A stretch of 64,000 nucleotides of DNA from Epiperipatus broadwayi (Eukaryota; Onychophora; Udeonychophora; Euonychophora; Peripatidae), in NCBI GenBank assembly GCA_028023455.1, contig JAQFVV010006274.1, positions 498,001-562,000 on the forward strand, given 5' to 3'. The notes beneath the pieces are model-generated. The model saw nothing but the letters and a program-made list of their open reading frames with translations, had not been told where the DNA came from and made no database searches. Shown here in pieces: positions 12,744-25,000 of the stretch. The first letter of the stretch is position 1. Each line of letters opens with the position of its first letter. The position numbers and the translations under genes were made by a program.

Positions 12744-14501
12744 GTAAGAATTTTATTATTTACATTTATTTTGTATTTTTTAATATTGGTATCATTTTTG
12801 TTATTGTTATTTTATACTTTATAAATAGTATTATATAAGCATAGGACATTGCTTAAAATGTGCTTCTATGGTGATTGATAATTTGGGTGATGTCAATTAT
12901 TTGAACAGTTATTTTAAATCTTTCAATCAGATCCAAAAATATGATGATAAAGGGATCAATATTTAGGACTTTTTATAAGCATTCAATAAGTACATCATTA
13001 TTATATTTCTACGTATAATAGTAATGAAATATATCATGGCGAAAATCTTGTTTGTAAACAGAATATTAAAAGTGTTTATACTTGAGTAAATAAGTATATC
13101 ATGTTGCAATCAGTGATTATTTTATCATTTAAGATTACAATATATTTTCTTACAGAATTGGGGTTATGAATCATTTTTCAGAAAAATGATCACAAGATTT
13201 TGCTCAGCAATGTAATTAATAATGAATTGAGAACTAAATTTTATAAATTGCTTCCCAGCTAAAAAAAAAAAAATATTGATAATTAAATGGATTTGGTATT
13301 GTTTGATATCCAAACAACTTAAATAATTAATAAATCATGATAGGCAAAAGATATTGTTCATATCTAAATCTCTTTGAGCAAGAAATATTATTTTAAATTA
13401 ACTAATTAACTTTTTTGTAAATTCTCTCTTCACAGATAAATACTTTTCTATAAATGTATAAATTTTCTGGATAAGGCTTGTAAAGATTTTAAATACTTTT
13501 AGAAATTTGTAATTATATAGAATCATTTCTATCATCTAGTTTAATTGTTAAATGTTTTTAGAAAAAATTCATATTTTATAAAACTTTTACAAATACATTC
13601 AATTATTAGTAAAAAGCAGATGTTATTATATTACTCAAGTTTTGAGTAATAATATTTTCCTATCTTGTTTAAGTACTTTTGGCATTATCAGCGAGAGTAG
13701 AAATTGAACTACAACTTTTAGAATCATGAATACTGAATTTAAGATGACTTTCTAATCAACTAGCCTATTCTGTTACTGGGCAAATTTTAACAATATCTGC
13801 AGAAAAGAGGAAAGTAATACCATTAAAAATTTTGCTGTTTTATGTTAATTTGTGTATTATTTATAATAGTTGAATGTATTTGAAAAAGTTTAAATAAAGT
13901 TTGAATTTTTTTAAAAACATTTAACTATTAAACTAGATGATGGAAATTATCCAACATATAATTTTGAATAAAATGCCATCATCATAAAGTTTCACATAAA
14001 CACTATTAGAAGTTATATTGCTTTCAAGAATATTAAATGTATTTTGATATCTTTTTAAGAATATCTTTTTATTTTTACAAGGTCAATATCTAATAGGTGA
14101 TAAATAACGAATCCATTCATCAATGATCATCTATATTTTAATATCATGTTCTTTTTTGGGTTCCAACCTGGTCTTTATTATTTAGTGAGAACAGAAGCAA
14201 ATGCTGTAAGAAAGTTGTCTGTTCTTGGCAGGTTATCTAAATCCATTAATTGATAATATAAAAGAAATTAGTTTCTGAAATATATCAATTTTGTTGTATA
14301 GTTTGCATATTTTCAAATCAAGCTGCTTGTTACTATCATAATGTTTTCAGTTTTAAGATGTTATATTGTTTGTATTAATATATATATATAGTTTTAATTA
14401 GAACTTTTTTTATTGAAAAAAGAAATTAAAAATCAATTATTGTTTTTATGCTTTGTAAACACTTTTTTAATCAGGCCATTTTTTAATCTTATTTTAAATA
14501 G
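12744..14501 (+). other. UBR intron, 1.76 kb
   Basis: Begins GTAAGA and ends TTTTAAATAG. It holds only AT-rich sequence with no recognisable repeat or gene. Confidence 0.75.
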
Positions 14502-14601
14502 GTACATTTTAAGCTGTAAGCCTGAGGAATGGACTGATATGTTAAGAAAGAATTTTGTTCAAGGTTTTAATGCCTTATTGAAACTCCTTTCAATGATGCA
14601 T
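14502..14601 (+). CDS. UBR1/UBR2: UBR1/UBR2-type E3 ubiquitin ligase, internal exon
   Basis: One base completes the split Lys codon, then 33 codons follow: YILSCKPEEWTDMLRKNF then VQGFNALLKLLSMMH. This corresponds to the vertebrate UBR1/2 segment of the form YIL-KP--WTERLR--FLEGF--FLKIL--MQ, one of the most recognisable stretches of the middle region. Donor GTAAGT follows directly; the exon ends in phase 0. Length (100 nt) and phase agree with the flanking exons, giving a continuous frame. No stop or frameshift. The W-T-x-x-L-R-x-x-F pattern is conserved, which supports a functional gene rather than a pseudogene. Confidence 0.93.
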
Positions 14602-15865
14602 GTAAGTTACTCTATAAATAAAATTTTGCTTATAAGACAAAAATAAATTAATAAGGTACAATTGATTGAGAAGTTTTGCACATTGCGGATGAAGCAAACA
14701 AAACAATGAAAATTTTTTTATCAGAGTGGTGCTGAAGAAAATATTTAAGGAAGTAATTATTTTAGATCAGAAACTCGATTATGATACTTACAAAACAGCT
14801 TTTGAAGTTACACTCACATATATTTATAAAATGGCAATGCAGCATAAATTTTTCTTATAATATTTATAATTCTTTTGGAGAAAAAGTTTTATATTCTAAA
14901 TATGAAAATCTTAGACAAATAGTTTGATGTTACATGCAAGACCTTTTTAAATAAAAAATTTTTTATAAGTTGAAAGTATTCACACTGAGGATGTAGAAAA
15001 AGTGGTAATCAAGAAACATTATTAAAGAAAATGTGAGTTTCATCTAAATCAGCTGTGGAACAAGGATATAGATTGTAAAGAATTTAATGAATTTACAAAT
15101 GAATTATGTTATTAAAATGAATAAAAAGTTTAACCACAGAAAAAATAAATTGAGAGAACATTGAATGAATATTGTTTAAATAAGAAGAAAATTATATTTG
15201 GAATTAAAAGGATTTAAAATATTATAATATATCAAACTAAGATATTGAAGAAAAAGTATATTTATAAAATATATAATTAATTTAATTAATGTAAAATTGA
15301 ATCTACAAAAGAGTTATGAATAAAAAGTTTAACCACAGAAAAAATAAATTGAAAGAACATTGAATGAATATTGTTTAAATAAGAAGAAAATTATATTTGG
15401 AATTAAAAGGATTTAAAATATTATAATATATCAAACTAAGATATTGAAGAAAAAGTATATTTATAAAATATATAATTAATTTAATTAATGTAAAATTGAA
15501 TCTACAAAAGAGTAAAGTTATTAACTTATGATTTAATTCATAATGTAATTGATAGAATAAATTAATGCATTTAAATATTCGAAAAACCAGATAAGGCATG
15601 ATAGATTTTGTTAAAAGGGAAATAAAAATATGAATAAAAGAATAGGAAAAATTGTGGACACCGAGGTTAGTCATTAAAAAAGACATAATTGTTAATGTTT
15701 TATATGAAGTTTTTCACTATGAGGTCAATTGAAATAAGCAATGAAAATTAGAAATTTTTGTAATAAGGCTAATAATGGGGAAATGATTTTATTGATTAAA
15801 AATATATAAATAAATTTTTGTTTAAAAGATATACAACATCTATAATACTTTTTTATTTATTTAAG
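14602..15865 (+). other. UBR intron, 1.26 kb, containing a 199-bp tandem duplication
   Basis: Starts GTAAGT and ends TTTATTTAAG. Part of it (15118-15513) is a recent tandem duplication, listed separately. Nothing else recognised. Confidence 0.75.
15118..15513. repeat. Recent tandem duplication, unit 199 bp
   Basis: The block running from GAATAAAAAGTTTAACCACA to CTACAAAAGAG occurs twice head to tail, with period 199 bp and essentially one substitution (GAGAGAAC against GAAAGAAC). The near identity in a fast-drifting intron implies a very recent duplication or a haplotype-collapse artefact of assembly. Confidence 0.92.
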
Positions 15866-15994
15866 GGTATGGATGCAACTGTGCGCCAGGTGGGACATCA
15901 TATGGAGTTTGAACCTGAATGGGAGAGTGCCTTTAATCTTCATATAAAACTTTCTTCCAATATTGCTTTGTTTTTGGAATGGTGTTCTTCTGAT
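15866..15994 (+). CDS. UBR1/UBR2: UBR1/UBR2-type E3 ubiquitin ligase, internal exon
   Basis: 129 nt, 43 codons, phase 0 at both ends: GMDATVRQVGHHMEFEPEW then ESAFNLHIKLSSNIALFLEWCSSD. The motif GM---RQVG-H-E-EPEWE-AF----KL is diagnostic of UBR1/UBR2 and is closer in my memory to UBR2 (EPEWEAAF) than to UBR1 (DPDWEAAI). Invertebrates usually have a single orthologue of both, so the paralogue name is not meaningful here. Acceptor TTATTTAAG, donor GTAAGT. It directly continues the previous exon (…LSMMH|GMDA…), as in vertebrate proteins (…CMQ|GME…). Intact frame. Confidence 0.95.
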
Positions 15995-17029
15995 GTAAGT
16001 TATACAAATAAATAATTATTTTTTATCAGCATTTAATAAATTTATTTGCAAAAGAAGTTTTCAATACAAATTTTTTAAATGTCTTGTAAAAATTGTAGAG
16101 GCAATTATTCTATATAAATAGTTTTATATATTGGTGTGTGAGTAGATATTTTTTAGAAATATACATAGAAATATTTTACATTAACAATAGAATAGAAATA
16201 GGAATCTGCTGATAAATGAAATTCATTATTAAGTGAATTAGTCTTTTTTTATTCATGAATGCATATAACTACAAAACCATATGTATTTATTATATAGGGT
16301 GTCCTAAATGTTCTTTAGTATTAATTTATAGCACAAATATATTTATTAACATAATTAATTAAATATTTATAACAAAATTAAAAACAAGTTTAAAAAATAT
16401 TACAATATTTTTAATTTACTATATGTAATATTTTTTTTCTTTTGTGTTGCACTTTTTTTTTAAAGGAAAAAATAATATTATAGCAATGTAATTTTTAGTG
16501 CTAATAGTTCATTCTGTTATGAAGATTGTTACAAGTCTAAAGAAAATTTTTTCTAGCTTTGAAATTATTGTTAGCAATTTTTTTTTTGTTATTTTCATGG
16601 ATATTGAGGTGGCTTAAAGAAAGATTATGGCTGGTTTGAATCTCAATAAATTCCATTAACTATTTTTCCATTTCTGCAATAAAATTATTTCACATCTTAG
16701 TTTTAATGCTATTAGAATTAGCGATTTTTAATTTGTTTTCAGAAAGTTATTTTTTTTATTTATGGTAATCCTATTTGGCCCATTCCTGGTTTATGAATTA
16801 TATTATTATAGATATGTTTTTTTCATTTAATTAAATTATTTTTAATTGTTTATATGGTAAACAAAAAAATTTTTAATTTGTCACTTAAATTTAAATTATT
16901 ACTCTAAGCAAGGGAGGCTCTATTTCCAAAATTTTCTATGATTCCTATTCCAATCCCACATCCACACATATATTTGTCTCAAAGAAGGAGTTTTGGAATA
17001 TACCATTGCTTATTTATTGTTATAATAGT
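15995..17029 (+). other. Start of the 14.2-kb UBR intron, no feature recognised
   Basis: Begins GTAAGT. AT-rich. The only structure noticed is TATAGGGTGTCC at 16296, which resembles some transposon ends but has no partner. Confidence 0.5.
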
Positions 17030-17405
17030 TATGGCTCTGAGAATTCTTTCTCTCATGAAGATATCATGTTTATATTCCATCATGTTAGGTGAAGTTAAAA
17101 TATATAAATGGTAATGGCAGTAGATAAATTTGAATTTGAAGTATAACCCTTCAGGGACACTTTTAATATTTACGAGTTTATAGCAGAGTAATTAATGTAT
17201 TGTTGTACTGTTGTGCCTTGCCAGCAGGGTTACACTAAAACCAACAAATATATTTTGTAAATTTAATTTTAGTGAATTAGCATAGGATAATAAGAAATGC
17301 ACACATATACATAATCATCATCATCTAGAAGTAAGTCGCTGATGGATTTGCAATGTAATTTAGTACTTAAGCGATTTATTATATGGACATGGGCAAATCA
17401 GAATG
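17030..17405 (+). repeat. Dispersed repeat, diverged copy of the one at 42.2-42.6 kb
   Basis: Shares with 42225-42600, in the same order and orientation, a series of blocks: TCTCTCATGA, TTCCATC(A/G)TG..(A/G)GGTGAAGTT, AAACCAAC, CATCA near AGT(A/G)A, TCGCTGATGGAT and GTGGACAT-GGCAA (copy here slightly altered). Overall similarity is modest. No coding content seen; class unknown. Confidence 0.45.
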
Positions 17406-17989
17406 TAGTATACATTCTGAAAGATTTTACTATCTTACTATTATCAAGGTAATAAAAATAATAGATAGTATTTCTTAGCTGTATCTTTTACAATGGTTAA
17501 AATTACACATATAATATTTTAAAATCTTTTTTAACTAGATATTATTAAAAGTTAAATACTGACTTATATTAGCATAATGGCATATAGTTTAAATATTTAT
17601 TTAAAAAAAAAAAAACAACTTCCGCACTCAAAGGAAGATACATTAGGTTGTATCTGTATCCATGGTCTCATTAGACAACTAACAAGTGGTGGATCAGAGA
17701 TACAAACAGTGATTGAATAAAGAAATTATATATATAAAACAAGGAGGTGAGAAGGTTTACATTAAGTATAGCAGGATTCACATAAATGTTAACGCTCAAT
17801 TACATTATATTAGATCTGAAAAAACACCTGTTGATTGGAGGAAAACAAATTATTAAGAGGGTTACAAAATGAAAAAGTGTGAATTTAACTTCTAATAGGT
17901 TGTTAAATTAGGCTTCAGATACCTGGAAAATGTTTAAACATCCTAATCATATGGTAGTATGCTAAACAATAGGGTGAAAAGAAAGTCAA

Positions 17990-19860
17990 CGTGTAAAGTG
18001 ATCAAAGCAGGATGGGGTTTTGAAAGTTTGGCCAGACTAAATAAAGATCAAGTCCATATAGAAGCTCACCAAAACAAAGTTCAAGTGCATATTTGGGGAG
18101 AATGGAACCTCATTGAGCTCCAGGTTTGATCTGCGAGCCATGGCATACGAGTTTTGCTGTCTTTGTCCATCGATTTCTGCAGTAACCTGATGAATAGCAC
18201 ATCTATGGAATAGTCTAGATCCTTTTGAACAGTAGCTGGCATCTAATTGCCCAGATTACGAAGTTAATGTGAGTAGCTAAACGAATAGAGCCCAAATGAT
18301 CCTTTATTGATAGCAGGAATTAGATGAACTTGAGCCAGATCAGGCATTGTCATTTTTATTTGAGCAATGTTGCGAAGGTGAGCTCATACTTCACATTAAC
18401 TAAGAATGTGAGTTATTGACTCGTCATGCTTTCAACATAACGGGCAGATGGGATCTATTTTATATCCCCTTTGGAAGCAAAGGAACATACCGGTGGGTAG
18501 CGGCAGCAAGGTTGACCTTCAAAAGGAATTCCACAAACTTTGGTTCCATTTTGAGGAACTTTGTCAACTGGATAAGGCAGGAGATCCCAACTGGAAGAAT
18601 GTTTTGGGTCTTGGATTACACAATGTTGGACTGCAGGTAAGAGTCCCAGTAGGTTATCATCTCTTGAAGTAATGAGCTGGAGGTTTTAATTGTGTTGAGG
18701 ACCAGCATTAGTTGTCACTGTATCCAAAGGATTTTCTCTCTAGGAGGGGGCTTATCTGTAGACTCGACTTCTTCTATAGGAAGAGGGCTTTGCATGTTTA
18801 GGTTCTTTGAAAATCTTCACAAGGATATTATGTGTGCGCTGTGTAAGAACACCTTGATAGAGTGAAGTGCCAATCCATTAAGGGATTTGTGCTTTTGGAG
18901 TAGGTTCTGGCTGATGACAGGAGCCCTCCCCCCAACACCATTTTCTGCACAGGGTTTCAACCTTCCTGATAAAGATGCTAGTATGGTAGAACCCGGCAAT
19001 ATAATAAATGATCTTTGGCAGAATAACGGCATTCAGTAGGGCCACCTTTCCCAACAAAGAAAGATAAATCTTGGATAAGGAGTTGTTTGTGAGAAGAGAG
19101 CTCTCTAAATCTTTTCTCATTACTGATGGGTGAGAGGCAAGGTGAAAGGCAAGGAACTTCTGAGGGGGAGCTGTAAATCCAGTTTGCTTCCTTGTCAAGT
19201 TGGACCACATAGCTGATTTCCTTCCATTAACTCTCAGACTGAATTCACGAGTGAACTGGTCCAAGAGTTCTTCGAGCCTAGTAAACTCGTTCTGCATCAA
19301 GAGAAACACTTCCATGTCATCCATATAGATATGTCATATGCGCTATCCTAACAAAGGGATGGCGATTCTCTAAAGAATAGCCTTGATGCGTAGCAGCAAC
19401 GGGTTTACATAGGCCGTGAAGAGGAGTACACTTAATGGCGAGCCCTGAGAGATTGAGACACAAGGCTGAAACTGGGGGAGAATCTTCCAACCAGTGAGAG
19501 AAACACTTCACAATTTTGTAGAAGGTTCTCGATCATCTGGAGGTATGCCGATGGCACTTGGAGCCGCTCCACAACACCAATGAGCACATTGTTCCGGATG
19601 CAGTCAAATGCACCGGCAAAGTCGAGTTGAACTGCGACTGGCCGAGACATCCTTTTCCTGCGCACATGATCCATCAGCATCGGCGGTCGAACTCCCCCTT
19701 TTGGCAAACTGATAAGGGGATAGCTGTTCACTGATGTTGTCTTGGACATCCTTTTCGATGAGGCCCTCTATCGTCTTGATCAGCAGCAGAACTGTGGAGA
19801 TTGGGCATAGGTTCTCCAGGTCACAAGGACTCTCAGGTCTTTTGATGAGAGGAAAAATAA
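17990..19860 (-). pseudogene. LINE (non-LTR retrotransposon) reverse transcriptase, broken
   Basis: Reading the minus strand down from about 19860 gives RT domain blocks in order, with frameshifts: PISTVLLLIKTIEGLI, then LSPYQFAKRGSS (fingers), VQLDFAGAFDCIRNNVL (box A, catalytic Asp), SPLSVLLFTAYVNPLLLRI (box B), YMDDMEVFL at about 19310-19328 (catalytic YxDD), then LSKIYLSLLGKVALLNAVIL and PKIIYYIAGF of the thumb/connection, and WCWGEG. Further down a C-P-L-C...H...H knuckle appears at 18410-18446 after an in-frame stop. The endonuclease is not seen. LINE ORF2 enzymes nick target DNA and prime reverse transcription on it. Its DNA is much less AT-rich than its surroundings, so it was inserted and is not yet equilibrated. 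Clade uncertain; it is not the RTE clade seen at 9.6-12.2 kb. Confidence 0.85.
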
Positions 19861-20800
19861 AGTAAGATCAAAACTTTTGACTTTTTCAAGTTTCAGTTTT
19901 TTTTTGTTTAAAAATACGGCCACTTTTTTTAGCCTATAAGGCGATATCTTTTTTGCCTTTATTTGTATACTGCTGATATACTAAAACTTTTATTTTTAAA
20001 ACCAATTTTTATTACCTTTTTTTAAAAATAAAAACAAACCAAAAATAACTTTTGTCTCAGTGAAGACAAAGTATTTCTCAACCCACTCCCCCCCCCCCCA
20101 AAAAAAAAAAAAAATTAAAATAAGATCTTCTTTGGCTTTAACATTTATTTTTGAAATCAATTTTTATCACCTTTTTTAAAAAGAAAAGCAACCAAAAAAT
20201 TTGTCTCTAACTTTTACAAAGTATTTCTCAATCCACTCCACCCCCAAATTAAAGTAAGATCAAAACTTTTTGACTTTTTCAAGTTTCATTTTTTTTTGTT
20301 TAAAAATATGCCCACTTTTTTTTGGGTTTATTTGTATACTGCTAATATACTAAAACTTTTATTTTTAAAACCAATTTCTGTTACCTTTTTTAAAAATAAA
20401 AACAAACAAAAATTAACTTTGGTCTCTCCTATCTTTTGTCTCAGTGAAGACAAAGTATTTCTCAACCCACTCCCCCCCCCCCCAAATTAAAATAAGATCA
20501 AAACTTTTGACTTTTTCAACTTTCATTGTTTTTTTTTTTTTTTTTTAAAGACGGCGACTATATGGCAATTTTCTTTTGGTTTTATTTCTAGTACGCGATG
20601 TCTGTTTTACCATTTTTTAAAAAAACTTTTCCTATTAATTATATTTTTTGATTCTTTCAACACACCAGCACTAAAAAAAGGTAAGGGTAACATCAAAACT
20701 TCAGACTTTTACACGTTTTATTTTATTTTTTCAGATTTAAAATATGGCGTTTTTTTTGGCTGTACAGTGATTTTAATTATGCGATTTCTATTTTGCTCTT
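19858..20800. repeat. Minisatellite-like array, unit about 150-240 bp, 4-5 degenerate copies
   Basis: The series TAAGATCAAAACTTTTGACT, poly(T) then TTTAAAAATA(C/T)GGCC, TATACTGCT(G/A)ATATACTAAAA, CTCAGTGAAGACAAAGTATT and CTCAACCCACTCC followed by a C run recurs from 19860. It does so fully near 20240-20490, partly near 20111-20240, then in decayed form to about 20800 (…GATCAAAAC…, …CATCAAAACTT…). It abuts the 5' side of the minus-strand LINE reverse transcriptase, so it could be that element's internal tandem promoter or 5' repeats, or an unrelated satellite seed. Confidence 0.75.
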
Positions 20801-21128
20801 ACTACTATCAAAAGACAACCTCCATATATATATAATTTCATCTTGGGTTATTTAACATTAAATACAGATATTAAATTTATCATAATCATTGTCATGTCAT
20901 TACACTAGCTGTGATATTTCCCACATTCAGATGAATAACATTTTATTTTTGAATGTTTTAACAATGAAATAATAAATGTAGAATTGTAAGCACATTAATG
21001 AGAACGATTGCGATTGTTATTGTACTGTTTTCTGTAGCAGTATGACTGTGCAACTCAAGAAAGAATGTTCAGCATGTGAAGATAAGCAAACACCATTACA
21101 ATATACAATAACTAGTGTGCTATTTTGA

Positions 21129-22002
21129 TCAGTTATAACAATTATGCCCATCTAAGCCTAAACAGGTTACATCTTTAAGAAAATTTATCTGTAAATCTCT
21201 GCCAGTTTGCAAAATCTTACCCTTATTTTTGCCAGTCCGCAGGTGTGAAAAGCTTGAAGACCACTGGTTTAGAAGATAAAATTCCTGATCATTTGGGTAC
21301 AAAGTATGTATAGTCTCTCCTGAGAGACTCATGTTGTTGATTTTGGTGTTTTCATAATTTATATCACTATTTTCCGAGTCAGAAATACGTCCGTTAGAAT
21401 TTATGGTGTTTTCTGAAAATTTTTTAAAAATTAATGGTGCCACTGTTTCTTCACTTTTTAGATCATATCTTTTTTTTGAGACATGATGGGTGGCTATTGT
21501 AAGAATACATATTACTGGACTCTGACTTTGAGTCCGAATCATGATCTAATGGGATTTTTGACCGTTCTGCCACATTTCAGCACTTCTGGTTCGGCACTTT
21601 TCACTTTAAAACTTGAAATTTTCGGGTGTTTTTGCAACATTCGCTGTTTTCTTGGTGGGTAAGCTTAATACTTTTGGGATATTTTTGGACTTATGGTGGG
21701 AAACTTGTTTATTACCAAAGGGATTAGGTTTTGGTTTAGGATTAGTATGGAAAGTTTTGTGATTAGAATTCACGTTACTTATTTTTACATTCTCGAAGAT
21801 TTTATTTGTAAAACTATCGATAGAAACTGCCTTTTTTCGATTGCGCTGAGGTAGAGTTTAGATTAGCAGAGAAACTTCTAATTTGTCTCCTGATAGTAGC
21901 TTTCTTGTCGGGCATAGAAAAGTGAATTATGCCATCTTTATCCTGGGCAGCTGAATCATTGCATGTTCTACTGTTTGTAGAGGCCTTTTTGCAGGCCGCC
22001 AT
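21129..22002 (-). pseudogene. Possible LINE ORF1 or unrecognised coding remnant
   Basis: On the minus strand a frame of 62 codons opens with MAACKKASTNSRTCN (22002 down to 21814). After a frameshift it continues as a basic, Pro/Lys/Asn-rich stretch (about 21810-21610), then a 137-codon Ser/Asp/Asn-rich frame (21542-21129) with QWSSSFSHLRTGKNKG. Composition and codon balance are more protein-like than in the surrounding AT-rich DNA, and the order is what would be expected of a disordered LINE ORF1 lying upstream of the same-strand reverse transcriptase at 18.0-19.9 kb. No zinc knuckle or RRM visible. It could also be an unrelated pseudogene. Confidence 0.35.
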
Positions 22003-25000
22003 GAACGTTCTTTAGAATGAACAATAAATAATGTAAATGGTGAATGAAGTCAGTAAAGTTTTAGATAAAATTATGTTTAAATATTAAAGGTAATCTTACT
22101 TGAAATTTTGGAGAACTTTTTTCTTGAAATCTTAAACTTATTGAATACAAATTAGCCTGCCTCAGGAGGAGACTAGGAAGAGCAATTAATCTAGTATGGC
22201 AACCTAACTGCGATGTAGTGTTTAAGTATTTATTAAATACAGATACTTGGCCATAGTAAATAGCTGGACATGGGTAATTATATTCCAGATATTTTAATTA
22301 ATTTAAAGCTTTTAGTAAATAGTTATATTATTTTTTTAGAATAGTGTCAAAGTTTTCTATAGAAATAAAAAAGATATTTTAGAGATGCATATGTTTTAAA
22401 ATAGATGTTTTAAAGAGATAAATAATGTTTAACCAAAATTGACAAATTGTAAGTTACAAACTATCCAAAATGTCCAATTGGATAGGCAATGATTTTAATT
22501 GTATAATAGAGTATCCTATATAACAGTACTTGTATGACCTTAATGTGGAATTTGTTGTTTAAAATTTTTGTTTTTGTTTAAGAAAGAATTAATGTTTATT
22601 TGTAATAAATTTCTAATTTTGTTAATAAATTTTAGTCTCTGTCTCTATAATGTCTTGGGTTATAATTATATTAATCATATGATAAAAATTTTTAATTCCA
22701 ATCTTGGTATACAAATTACTCATTATGTTATAGAAATATTGAACTATAAACTTTCAAATTGGTAATTATCATATATAAATTTAAGGAAGATGAGTGTTCA
22801 CAATTGAGTATAAAATCAGATATGTAATTCATGTCAAACACAGATCCAAATTTGAAGACTGAAAATTTTATAAGATTGATGTTTGGAAATGTTAGAATTG
22901 TATTTGAAATAAAGCTATTTCATTTATTTATTTAAACTGATTTGATTCAAAGACTTTATATTATTTTATTATATAAGTGAGAATTATATTATTTTGAAGA
23001 TAATTTAAAACATTATGTTGTTTATGAGTATCCGAATGACATAAAACATACCTTTTCCATTCTGGATATCCGAATGTCATCCTAGGTGAAGACTTTATTC
23101 TTCAAAATTTTATTGTTTCATCGGTTTGTTATTTAAATTAAATGTTTCTTTTAATTAATATGATTATTATTGTGATATGTTAGGATACATTAGCTTATAA
23201 GTGAAGTGTATGTCTCCTATAGTCTATTGGATGGCATACAGTTATTCAATAATATTATTAAACAAATCATACTTGAGATTATTATATTAAGAACCCTGAG
23301 ATTATCGCATATTATTATATGATTATTTGAATTACATTTACTTTGCAAAAATATCGAAAGTGTGGCATCAATATATCAACTTCTAGTAATTATAATATAA
23401 GAAAAGCACATTAATTCTTACTTTAGAAAAATAATTTCAAATCAGATCAGATCAGAGCAATAATATTCAATTGATGATTAATAGTTGCTATCAGATATTT
23501 TGAAAGGGGAAAAATAATAGAGATTTTTTTTTTTATCATAAGATGAGATATATTGTACCTTTGCTACTTGGGAAATGTACTTTTAATATTGAGAGGATAA
23601 TTAATTTAAAAATTTTAGCCAAGTGTGAGTTGAGGTTTCTCCTCCTCTGAATTTTTTTTTTTTTTTTTTTTATTTAGTTTAAATAATAGTATGCACCTGT
23701 TATTATTGTAGTTCCCTTTATTTGGTATATGTCTCAGTAGCAAAGTAAATTATAATTTAACCCATTGAGCTTAGTCAAACCAGAGTGTTATTATTTGCTT
23801 TGCTCTTTCGATGGGTTGGCTGGTTTCAAAGACTACAGTTTGGCTGGTCCAATGTGCTAGCTTGATAGATAACCAGCCATGAAAGACAATCATATAATAT
23901 TGGAAACAAAATCCACTTTTGAAAAATACCTACAATTGTGGAGAGCTATTCTTATTCCTCCAATATATTATCTAATTAGACACAATTCTATGAGAGCAAG
24001 TTGCCCTACAAACATCAAAAGGTAATAACCCTTTTACTAGGCAAACCAATGGCAAGATAACATACAACTTAAAAGAGAAATAATTTTTTCTCTCTAAAAA
24101 TACATATACTAAATAATGTATAAAACCAACAACTAAATATGCGTCAAAGTGATTTTAAACTAGTATAAAAAAAAATATTGCAGCTAATAAAAAGAAACAC
24201 ACATATAAAATTAATGGTAGCATAAAACTTCAAAATATTGGACATGAATGGCAAATACATAACACTCAATAATAACGTCGGCGTCGGCGTCGACTTAAAA
24301 ACACTCTTAGATCTTTAGATGAAATCTTCAGCTTTCAGCTACTTGAGCGGGAACTAATGTCCTCTGGATGGCAAATCATTTAAAAACACACATCCACAGT
24401 TTATCACTTCTTTTAAAATAACAATAATACTAATGGCCTTCCTGGTAAAATTTGCACACACATTAAAAACGTACAATGAATGTTAATCCGGATCTGAATC
24501 TCCTTTCATGAATATGTGGACGTTTTAATTTACGAAAGTCTGATAGCCTTTGATACACATTTGTCTGATAAAACTCTATTAAGAAAAATTCACTTAATGG
24601 ATAAATTTCATTTCAAGTTTATAAGATATTAATTCATCTTGATATGACAATGTAAAAGACATGTTAATACTATTTCCTTTACTTCTGCAAATGTATTATA
24701 AAAATTCAAATTTGCCTTATTTGATAATAGCATTTCACATTAATTAACGCATTTAGAGTTAAAAGTTTTTTTATGCATCATTTTCTTCCTTTGCATTCAT
24801 ATTTTCATATTTTAATTGCAATGCATATAATTATTACTTTTCATAAATAATTTTTTGAACATAAATTATTATTCTAATTAATGATAATTTCCAAATTCTT
24901 TTATTAATAAAGTTCTTTTTTTTAATTAATGAAATATTTAAGTCAGCGTTCTAGTAATAGCAAAAAAAAAAAAAAATTTTCCAAGTTAAATTAACTTCTT

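Noticed and set aside
18416-18672. Two + strand frames with balanced composition
   Set aside because: Antisense shadows of the minus-strand LINE coding region.
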